A stretch of 9,281 nt of DNA from Anaerolineae bacterium (lineage in GTDB: Bacteria; Chloroflexota; Anaerolineae; UBA4142): NCBI GenBank assembly GCA_026417715.1, contig JAOACU010000102.1, positions 1 to 9,281 on the forward strand, read 5' to 3'. Within the stretch, counting starts at the first letter, position 1, and each line of letters starts with the position of its first letter. This document shows, one piece after another, positions 1 through 4,747 of this stretch. A program made the translations under genes and the position numbers. A model generated the notes under the pieces. The model made no database searches. It saw only the letters and a program-made list of their open reading frames with translations, and had not been told where the DNA came from.

Positions 1-22
1 ATAAGAGACAGACGATAGATTG

Positions 23-43
23 TATAATTGCCAACGGGGTGAG
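23..43 (+). promoter_or_regulatory. -10 box and ribosome binding site of hicBA
   Basis: A perfect TATAAT lies at 23-28. Its -35 partner would fall at or before the window edge and cannot be judged. A GGGGTGA Shine-Dalgarno (SD) sequence at 36-42 follows almost at once, so the predicted leader is very short. The SD is 4 nt from the ATG at 47 and 7 nt from the ATG at 50, which favours the second. Confidence 0.5.
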
Positions 44-49
44 CGTATG

Positions 50-295
50 ATGAACTATCGAATTCGTTTGGTTTTAGAGCCAAATCCCAACGGTGTTTTT
101 ACAGTGACGAGTCCTGATGTGCCTGGTTTGGTCACAGAGGGAAGTACGGCAGCGGAGATTCAGGCGAATGTGCAAGATGCTCTCGCGACTTTGCTTGAAG
201 CATGGTCAGAACTGGGTAAACCGATTCCGCCTGCTTTGCGTCCTCTTGTCCCCGATAGCGCGCAGATGATCGAAACGCTGGTTACGGTAGCATGA
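50..295 (+). CDS. hicB: HicB-family antitoxin
   Basis: This is the probable antitoxin of a type II toxin-antitoxin pair, binding and blocking the HicA RNase encoded next. The 81-residue product has the HicB signature: an N-terminal strand (NYRIRLVLEP), then PDVPGLVTEG at about 23-32, then a helix of the EIQANVQDAL type, as in the partial RNase H-like HicB fold. The ATG at 50 is chosen for its 7-nt SD spacing; the ATG at 47 would add one Met, and a TTG at 20 lies inside the promoter. The stop overlaps the hicA start (ATGA at 292-295), implying translational coupling. The antitoxin comes first, the reverse of the classical hicA-hicB order. No C-terminal helix-turn-helix or ribbon-helix-helix domain is visible, so self-repression through DNA binding is not evident. 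The assignment comes from motif and context and is firm. Confidence 0.9.
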   Translation: MNYRIRLVLEPNPNGVFTVTSPDVPGLVTEGSTAAEIQANVQDALATLLEAWSELGKPIPPALRPLVPDSAQMIETLVTVA

Positions 296-504
296 AATAT
301 CGTGACATAGCAAAACGATTACGCGAACTGGGATGTCAAGAACTAGGACACGGCAAGGGCTCACATTGTAAATGGTACAATCCACATAATGGCAAAGTGA
401 CGGTTGTACCCGATTGGGGTAGCAAAGACCTTGCTCCAGGCACTGTGCGTGCTGTCATCCGTGAACTTGGACTCTCACGCGAAGAATTTGGTCCAATCAA
501 GTAG
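292..504 (+). CDS. hicA: HicA-family mRNA interferase toxin
   Basis: A 70-residue HicA toxin, expected to be a small double-stranded-RNA-binding-fold RNase that cleaves mRNA and slows growth when HicB is lost. The family hallmarks are present: an N-terminal helix (YRDIAKRLRELG), then the G-S-H motif at about 23-25 with the presumed catalytic His25, then KWYNP, a beta-hairpin (KVTVVP) and a C-terminal segment of the DLAPGTVRAVIRELGL type. The length matches intact HicA proteins, so it is probably functional. It overlaps hicB by 4 nt and shares its transcript. The TAG stop at 502-504 lies inside the left arm of a palindrome whose other arm holds the stop of the convergent fmt gene. Confidence 0.92.
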   Translation: MKYRDIAKRLRELGCQELGHGKGSHCKWYNPHNGKVTVVPDWGSKDLAPGTVRAVIRELGLSREEFGPIK

Positions 505-528
505 GGACGTTCAATCGAACGTCCCTAC
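501..528. repeat. Perfect palindrome at the hicA/fmt junction, possible bidirectional terminator
   Basis: The arm GTAGGGACGTTC (501-512) is followed by the 4-nt loop AATC and the exact reverse complement (517-528). The 12-bp stem could end transcription from both sides, although neither side has a long T-run. Palindromes of the GTAGGGACG...CGTCCCTAC type are familiar as dispersed repeats in Chloroflexota and cyanobacteria (from memory, not searched). The TAG in each arm is the stop codon of one neighbour: 502-504 for hicA and 527-525 for fmt. Confidence 0.8.
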
Positions 529-1460
529 GTATTTCTCAATACATCTCCCACAAACACGCGTTGCCCCCGCACGAATTCCTCAATCGTCATCGCGCGTTTT
601 CCCGCCAGTTGCACTTCACGCAAAATGAGCACACCTTCGCCACACACCACACCAATTTCTTTGCCGATTTGAACGACGCGTCCTACTTCCGCTTTGATTT
701 GTTGCGGCGAAGCGTGCGCGCGCAAAATCTTTAACATTGTGCCGTTCCAAAACGTAAACGCCGAGGGCCAGGGGTTGAACGCGCGCACGCGCCGCGCGAT
801 TTCATCAGCGGGACGCGCCCAGTCAATCCGTCCTTCTTCTTTTTTGATTGGCTTGCACAACGTCGCGCGCGTGTGGTCTTGCGGTTGCGGTGTGATTTCG
901 CCCGCCAGAATGTGCGGCAACGTTTCGATGAGCAAATCAGCGGCAAGGTGCGCAAGTTTCGTTGTCAGTGTGCCGGTGGTGTCTTCATCGGCGATGGGAA
1001 TCGCGCGTTGTGCGAGAATCGGTCCCGTGTCGAGTCCTTCGTCCATCTGCATCAGCGTAATGCCGGTCTCGGTATCGCCAGCGAGAATCGTGGCGGCGAT
1101 GGGTGCCGCGCCGCGATGGCGTGGCAAGAGCGATGCATGTGTGTTGACGCAACCGCGCAGTGGAATCGTGAGCACCTCGCGCGGTAGAATCAGACCGTAC
1201 GCCGCGACGATGATCACAGCGGGCGCGAGCGCGCGCAGTTGCGCGAGCACATCCGGCGCGCGTAAGGTGGATGGTTGGAAAATCGGCAAGCCGCGCGCGA
1301 GTGCGAGTTGTTTGATCGGCGAAGGTTGCAATTGCTTGCCGCGACCAGCGGGTTGATCGGGACGCGTGAACACGCCGACGATGGAATGTTCCGTGCGCGT
1401 GAGTGCATCGAGAATCGGCACAGCAAATTCGGGTGTGCCCATAAAGACGAGGCGGGACAT
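525..1460 (-). CDS. fmt: Methionyl-tRNA formyltransferase
   Basis: Fmt transfers a formyl group from 10-formyltetrahydrofolate to methionyl-initiator tRNA in the cytoplasm, preparing it for bacterial translation initiation. The 311-residue product has the usual family length. The N-terminal formyltransferase domain starts with LVFMGTPEFAVP. A basic loop (GRGKQLQPSPIK, about 39-50) corresponds to the tRNA-contacting insertion. The folate-site motif SLLPRHRGAAPI lies at 110-121. The catalytic triad Asn106, His108 and Asp144 is intact and falls at the same positions as in the E. coli enzyme. The C-terminal domain (about 205-311) has the expected WARPADEIARRVRAFNPWP segment. The ATG at 1460 has a GGAG SD 6 nt upstream. 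The gene begins 13 nt after a nucleotidyltransferase toxin gene, so it is probably read from the same transcript. No def or rsmB neighbour is present. Confidence 0.97.
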   Translation of the reverse strand: MSRLVFMGTPEFAVPILDALTRTEHSIVGVFTRPDQPAGRGKQLQPSPIKQLALARGLPIFQPSTLRAPDVLAQLRALAPAVIIVAAYGLILPREVLTIPLRGCVNTHASLLPRHRGAAPIAATILAGDTETGITLMQMDEGLDTGPILAQRAIPIADEDTTGTLTTKLAHLAADLLIETLPHILAGEITPQPQDHTRATLCKPIKKEEGRIDWARPADEIARRVRAFNPWPSAFTFWNGTMLKILRAHASPQQIKAEVGRVVQIGKEIGVVCGEGVLILREVQLAGKRAMTIEEFVRGQRVFVGDVLRNT

Positions 1461-1473
1461 CAGTTACTCCAGA

Positions 1474-2133
1474 CTAGCCGGCGAACCAAATTCTGCCCAG
1501 ACGTCGCGCTTCGGCTTGGCAAAAACGTTTTACTTCTGACCAAACGAGTGGTGCAAGCAAAATTGGTTCTTCTTGTTGTTCGGCAATATCAAAATCCACC
1601 AAAGCCGTGAGCGCGCGCATAGGAAAGGTTCGGGAGTTGGGATATTTGGTTTCGATGTGTGCAAATAAATCGTCTAATCGAATTTGTTGAGCAATGGCAT
1701 AAATATCGTAAAAGTCTTTTCGCATTCCGCGTCCAGCAATCGCATCCAATTTCATTAAACCGATATCAAGCAAACTAGCGACTTCGATACCAAGTACAGA
1801 GTCCGTTGGTGCTAGGAGGGGGTAGCCATAACTGAAAAAACTGGTCACCACATAATTCACTTCGAGAACCAAGCCCAGGTTCGAATCTTGGTGGATCGTG
1901 GGCGAGTGGTTTTGTAATGTCAGGATAATTTGTCGTCGCAGATCGTCGTCTAGCGTTTCGATGTTGGCAAAAAAGTCGAGGTCTTGCGAGATGCGATGTC
2001 CCAAGCGCAATGCCAACGCGGTACCACCAGCGAGATAAAATGAGCGCAACACTGTCAGTGTGCTTAATGTCTGTAACAATTCTTGAGTTCGTGGCAACAG
2101 GGCTTCCCAGTGTGGCGATTTTAATTCGCCCAT
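1474..2133 (-). CDS. AbiEii/AbiGii-type nucleotidyltransferase toxin
   Basis: A 219-residue protein of the nucleotidyltransferase-fold toxin group (AbiEii, MenT and relatives). Studied members transfer nucleotides to RNA targets such as tRNA acceptor ends, or act in phage abortive infection. The signature YLAGGTALALRLGHRIS (33-49) is followed by the metal-binding D-L-D at 51-53. Later comes KLDAIAGRGMRKDFYDIY (128-145), carrying the Lys and KDxxD residues conserved in this group. The ATG at 2133 has a GGAG SD 7 nt upstream. Its first 13 nt overlap the end of the upstream DUF6922 gene, as expected for a coupled antitoxin-toxin pair, and fmt follows after 13 nt. The gene looks more AT-rich than fmt or the ferredoxin gene, consistent with acquisition. 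The NTase family is firm; the actual substrate cannot be read from sequence. Confidence 0.88.
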   Translation of the reverse strand: MGELKSPHWEALLPRTQELLQTLSTLTVLRSFYLAGGTALALRLGHRISQDLDFFANIETLDDDLRRQIILTLQNHSPTIHQDSNLGLVLEVNYVVTSFFSYGYPLLAPTDSVLGIEVASLLDIGLMKLDAIAGRGMRKDFYDIYAIAQQIRLDDLFAHIETKYPNSRTFPMRALTALVDFDIAEQQEEPILLAPLVWSEVKRFCQAEARRLGRIWFAG

Positions 2134-2414
2134 ATTCTTTCTCCGTGTTGATAGTCATCCAACTCAAAGTAGCAAACCCAAAACAAAAAACGCCGACGTG
2201 GCAGGCAGCGCCATCCTGCTTGACGTACCCACTCAGCGATCCGTTGATGTCCGTAGCGCGCAAATAGCCAACGTAGTTCTGCGCGATCACCCCACGCAAG
2301 CGTACGTTCGATAATCGTGAATGCACTACGTTCTGGATCAAGTTTCTCCAGATCATACTCCTGCAAGAACGGACGCAACGTTTTAGGAATTCCTGATGCG
2401 GTTGTTTCTGGCAT
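2121..2414 (-). CDS. DUF6922 protein, probable cognate antitoxin of the nucleotidyltransferase toxin
   Basis: A 97-residue protein matching the pattern I know as DUF6922: P-K-x-L-R-P near residues 10-15, then EYDLEKLDPER, then TIIERTLAWGD.AELRWLFARYG, then a basic C-terminal helix (LPRRRFLFW). Proteins of this type are commonly encoded just upstream of AbiEii-like nucleotidyltransferases, so the antitoxin role is inferred from context. It may also bind DNA, but no helix-turn-helix is clear. The ATG at 2414 is chosen because a perfect GGAGGT lies 6 nt upstream (2426-2421). In-frame starts further upstream (ATG 2444, TTG 2453) would lie at or before the predicted -10 box. The 3' end overlaps the toxin gene by 13 nt. 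Confidence 0.78.
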   Translation of the reverse strand: MPETTASGIPKTLRPFLQEYDLEKLDPERSAFTIIERTLAWGDRAELRWLFARYGHQRIAEWVRQAGWRCLPRRRFLFWVCYFELDDYQHGERIWAN

Positions 2415-2420
2415 CGTAGA

Positions 2421-2461
2421 ACCTCCATTCAAATTATAACTCATAACAATCAAAAATTAAA
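2421..2461 (-). promoter_or_regulatory. Promoter and SD of the DUF6922-NTase-fmt operon
   Basis: On the minus strand a perfect TATAAT occupies 2438-2433. A weak -35-like TTTAAT lies at 2461-2456 with 17-bp spacing. The GGAGGT SD is at 2426-2421, so transcription would start almost at the SD. The missing strong -35 suggests help from an activator or a modest basal level. Confidence 0.5.
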
Positions 2462-2472
2462 GTAAGCGCGTT

Positions 2473-2501
2473 TTGGCACAATCTCTTTCTTATGCTAAAA
2501 T
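2473..2501 (+). promoter_or_regulatory. Sigma70-type promoter of the ferredoxin-domain gene
   Basis: TTGGCA (2473-2478), a 17-bp spacer and TAAAAT (2496-2501) are preceded by TGC at 2493-2495, giving an extended -10. The predicted start near 2508 leaves a leader of about 59 nt. The promoter is back-to-back with that of the minus-strand TA operon; both lie within about 70 bp. Confidence 0.65.
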
Positions 2502-2566
2502 TGTCAGCCCGGTGAAAGTGGTATTTTAGTTTAGCGAACATCGTCGGTCACTTGCAAGGAGGGAGT

Positions 2567-3646
2567 GTGACACCTAATCCGTACAAACTCTTAGCCGAAC
2601 GTTTAGACGCGCTGCCAAATGGTTTCCCACCAACGGACGATGGCGCGGAGTTGCGTTTGCTCGCCAAATTGTTCATGCCCGAAGAAGCGATGCTCGCCGC
2701 GCAATTGCGTTTGACGCCCGAAACGCCAGCGCAAATCGCTGCGCGCATCGGTGGCGATGCGGACGCGCTGGGCAAGCAACTCAAGTCAATGGCAAAGCGT
2801 GGACTCATCGCGGCGGAGCGTGGTGAAGGCGGACTAGCGTTTCGCTTGATGCCGTTTATGGTCGGCATTTACGAGATGCAGTTTAGTCGAATGGACGCGG
2901 AGATGGCGCGCTTGTTCGAGGATTATTATCGGCGCGCGTACAACAAGGCATTGACGATGCAGCCGCCGGTGCATCGCGTTATTCCAGTTGGCAAAACGGT
3001 GCAGAACGATGTGGAGGTGCGCCCGTACGAAAGCGTCGTCGAAATCATCAACAGTGCCAAAGCGTGGGGCGTGCTGGATTGCATTTGTCGCAAACAGAAA
3101 AAGTTGATTGGCGAGGAATGCGATCATCCGCTCGACGTGTGTATGACGATGAGTCAAATTCCCGATGCGTTTGCGAATAGCACCACGATTCGCGCGCTCA
3201 CGCGCGAAGAAGCATTAGCGACGTTGCAGCGCGCAGCAAAAGCCGGCTTGGTGCACTCGGTCAGCAATAATCAAGAGGGATTGTGGTACATTTGCAACTG
3301 TTGCACGTGTTCGTGTGGCATCTTGCGCGCGATGAAAGAACTCGGCACGGCGAATGTGATTGCGCGTTCGGCGTTCGTCAATCGCGTGGACGATGCGTTG
3401 TGCATCGGTTGCGAACTGTGTCTCGCACATTGCCAATTCGATGCGTTGACGATGGAGGACAAGACTGCGCGCGTGAACGAGACGCGTTGTGTCGGTTGTG
3501 GTGTGTGTGTCCTCGCGTGCGATCAAGGTGCGTTGCAATTGGTGCGTCGTCCCGAAGACCAAGTGTTGCCGGTACCGCGCACGGAAAGTGATTGGCGCGC
3601 CGAACGCGCTGTGGCGCGGGGAGTGAAGTTGGAGGTGGTGTTGTGA
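2567..3646 (+). CDS. Winged-helix-like protein with two 4Fe-4S ferredoxin motifs and extra cysteine clusters
   Basis: A 359-residue iron-sulfur protein, probably cytoplasmic (no signal peptide or membrane segment). Residues about 37-97 look like a winged helix: TPAQIAARIGGDADALGKQL followed by MAKRGLIAAERGEGGLAFRL. Two C-terminal CxxCxxCxxxC motifs lie at Cys279/282/285/289 and Cys308/311/314/318; neither has the usual Pro after the last Cys. Two further groups are Cys172, 174, 185 and 192, and a dense CNCCTCSC cluster at Cys243-250. Together they could hold one or two more metal centres. I recall related '4Fe-4S binding proteins' in Chloroflexota and deltaproteobacteria but know of no proven function; electron transfer or redox sensing both fit. 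The GTG at 2567 is chosen because AAGGAGGG (2556-2563) precedes it. A TTG at 2552 would place the SD inside the gene. It appears monocistronic. Confidence 0.8.
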   Translation: MTPNPYKLLAERLDALPNGFPPTDDGAELRLLAKLFMPEEAMLAAQLRLTPETPAQIAARIGGDADALGKQLKSMAKRGLIAAERGEGGLAFRLMPFMVGIYEMQFSRMDAEMARLFEDYYRRAYNKALTMQPPVHRVIPVGKTVQNDVEVRPYESVVEIINSAKAWGVLDCICRKQKKLIGEECDHPLDVCMTMSQIPDAFANSTTIRALTREEALATLQRAAKAGLVHSVSNNQEGLWYICNCCTCSCGILRAMKELGTANVIARSAFVNRVDDALCIGCELCLAHCQFDALTMEDKTARVNETRCVGCGVCVLACDQGALQLVRRPEDQVLPVPRTESDWRAERAVARGVKLEVVL

Positions 3647-3650
3647 ATGA

Positions 3651-3691
3651 AAGAGACCCGAAGGGTTTTTTGAAAACCCTTCGGGTCTTTT
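3651..3691. terminator. Strong, probably bidirectional, intrinsic terminator
   Basis: A 16-bp perfect stem runs from AGACCCGAAGGGTTTT (3654-3669) across a 3-nt loop to 3673-3688, followed by TTTT (3688-3691). The outer A/T bases and one G-T pair extend it to 19 bp. It starts 5 nt after the ferredoxin-gene stop and ends just before the stop of the convergent nucleotidyltransferase gene. The reverse strand also has a short T-run. Confidence 0.9.
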
Positions 3692-3692
3692 G

Positions 3693-4322
3693 CTATTGTA
3701 CGCCAGTCTCTAATTTGCCGAGCGCGATGAGACTCTCCAGATCAGCCAGATCGGCGGATGCAAATCGTTGGAATAGCGCGCGCACGGCTTCAAGTTCGCG
3801 TGGAGGGGCTTGTCCCAGCATTCGCGTAATGTCAGCGAGGTCTTGAACGTGTCCTGCTTGAAATTTCATCAGCACAAGAAAGCGCAAGGGGAGGATGGGC
3901 AACCCTTGAGCATCGCGATTGGTCTGTGCTTCGCGCAATGCCTCTTCCCACCATTCTTCGCGTCCTTCGATCACGTCAATGGTCTGTCCGTCAGGTGCAC
4001 GCCACGTTGATCCACCGATACTCAGTTCGCCCAAGTGTGTAAAGCCCGCGCGAGCAAGTTTTTCGCGCACGGTGGTAGCGTCTTGCGCGCGAATTGCCAC
4101 ATCCAGGTCTTGCGTGGCGCGTTCGGGCATATAGAGGCGCGTGGCGGCAGCGCCAACGACAGCCCACATCATCGGCGCGAGAATCGGCGTGAGGTCTAGC
4201 CATACCATTTTGGTTGTCCTCTGTGCGAGAAAAGTAGGTGTACTACCTGCACCGATGCGCTGATGTCGGCGCGCAATGTCAATCAAAGTTCGTCGCGTCC
4301 GAATCCGAACATCAGTTGTCAT
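3693..4322 (-). CDS. Solitary nucleotidyltransferase-fold protein
   Basis: A 209-residue protein with a nucleotidyltransferase core: WAVVGAAATRLYMPERATQDLDVAI (53-77), in which Gly57 and the D-L-D at 72-74 match the nucleotide and metal site, and a third possible acidic residue at Asp116 (TIDVIEG). A Lys/Asp helix (LMKFQAGHVQDLADITRML, 151-169) resembles the C-terminal part of AbiEii-like toxins. It is only loosely like the other nucleotidyltransferase in this window, and no antitoxin gene adjoins it. The ATG at 4322 is preferred: GGAG lies 8 nt upstream and the predicted transcript starts near 4338, which excludes the ATG at 4346. An ATG at 4208 with its own GAGG could give a 171-residue form without the basic N-terminal 38 residues. 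It could be an orphan toxin, a defence protein or a housekeeping nucleotidyltransferase. Confidence 0.7.
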   Translation of the reverse strand: MTTDVRIRTRRTLIDIARRHQRIGAGSTPTFLAQRTTKMVWLDLTPILAPMMWAVVGAAATRLYMPERATQDLDVAIRAQDATTVREKLARAGFTHLGELSIGGSTWRAPDGQTIDVIEGREEWWEEALREAQTNRDAQGLPILPLRFLVLMKFQAGHVQDLADITRMLGQAPPRELEAVRALFQRFASADLADLESLIALGKLETGVQ

Positions 4323-4344
4323 AGCCTTTGCTCCATCTGGTTGC

Positions 4345-4373
4345 ATTGTATCACAAAGGCGTGTTTGTGAAAA
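4345..4373 (-). promoter_or_regulatory. Promoter of the solitary nucleotidyltransferase gene
   Basis: On the minus strand TTTTCA (4373-4368), a 17-bp spacer and TACAAT (4350-4345) form a fair sigma70 promoter. The -10 box covers the upstream ATG at 4346, so the transcript would begin near 4338. That rules out that ATG and supports the start at 4322. Confidence 0.55.
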
Positions 4374-4455
4374 GTGTTTTCTAATCCGCTCTTGGAGAGA
4401 AAAAGGGTTTCTAAGAGTTGAGGTTTGTTTTGGAACTCTGACTCAACGAATGCTG

Positions 4456-4498
4456 AACGAATAAACGAATCTGCACGGTGCTCATTCGTTTATTCGTT
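4456..4498. repeat. 15-bp perfect inverted repeat built from AACGAAT units
   Basis: AACGAATAAACGAAT (4456-4470) and its exact reverse complement (4484-4498) enclose a 13-nt loop. A further AACGAAT lies at 4445-4451, giving three direct copies on the left. It could be a dispersed repeat or a protein-binding palindrome. There is no T-run typical of a terminator. Confidence 0.75.
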
Positions 4499-4595
4499 GC
4501 CCATTGGTTGAGGCGATTTCCAATACCTACCCATAAGTGGTTCTTTTACTCGTTGTAGATTGGTTGACGTGAATCTCTTGGGATGGTGAAACGAC

Positions 4596-4626
4596 TAGCA
4601 CGATTGGTTACTAACCAATGGTGCTA
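4596..4626. repeat. Near-perfect palindrome TAGCACGATTGGTTA / TAACCAATGGTGCTA
   Basis: Two 15-nt arms (4596-4610 and 4612-4626) flank a single C and pair with one mismatch. A third copy of the motif, in the same orientation as the left arm, lies at 4733-4747. Extended to 20 nt, 4594-4613 and 4731-4750 match at 18 positions. Confidence 0.8.
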
Positions 4627-4628
4627 CC

Positions 4629-4706
4629 TGTCATTCTGAGCGACCGCAGGGAGCGAAGAATATCTCAAAGGACTTTGCGAGACGCTTCGCTGCGCTCAGC
4701 GTGACA
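4629..4706. repeat. Intergenic repeat with TGTCATTCTGAGC inverted ends
   Basis: TGTCATTCTGAGC (4629-4641) and GCTCAGCGTGACA (4694-4706) are inverted ends matching at 11 of 13 positions. They enclose partly self-complementary sequence (GAGCGAAGAA on the left, GACGCTTCGC on the right). Repeats beginning TGTCATTCTGAGCG...GCGAAGAAT are widespread in many bacterial genomes, including Chloroflexota (from memory). The element is a non-autonomous palindromic repeat with no coding capacity. Confidence 0.7.
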
Positions 4707-4747
4707 AAGGGCTATAGCGCTTTCGTTCAAACTAGCACCCTTGGTTA

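Larger units (their letters stand above)
4323..4747. other. Repeat-rich intergenic region between two minus-strand genes
   Basis: About 425 bp without a convincing gene on either strand. Reading rightwards it holds the promoter above, a stretch to about 4444 with nothing obvious, and a 15-bp hairpin (4456-4498). Then come about 95 bp in which ATTGGTTG occurs twice (4503 and 4558), a near-perfect palindrome (4596-4626), and a TGTCATTCTGAGC-type repeat (4629-4706). The last element is an inverted copy of the palindrome arm, abutting the lipoprotein stop codon. No transposase remnant is visible. Confidence 0.75.

Noticed and set aside
20..46. Upstream TTG start for hicB adding nine residues
   Set aside because: The added codons cover the -10 box and the SD site; ATG at 47 or 50 follows the SD directly.
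694..1356. Long plus-strand open frame opposite fmt
   Set aside because: It is antisense to a gene with intact catalytic residues; its Cys/Ser/Arg-rich composition comes from the GCGCG-rich fmt codons.
1775..2428. 217-codon minus-strand frame across the TA pair
   Set aside because: It overlaps both the DUF6922 and nucleotidyltransferase genes in another frame and shows no recognisable motifs.
3271..3562. Minus-strand frames opposite the ferredoxin cysteine region
   Set aside because: They are antisense to well-formed CxxCxxCxxxC motifs and have no SD or family resemblance.
4276..4464. 62-codon plus-strand frame as a possible antitoxin for the solitary nucleotidyltransferase
   Set aside because: It lies on the opposite strand, overlaps that gene's 5' end and promoter, has no SD and no antitoxin-like motif.
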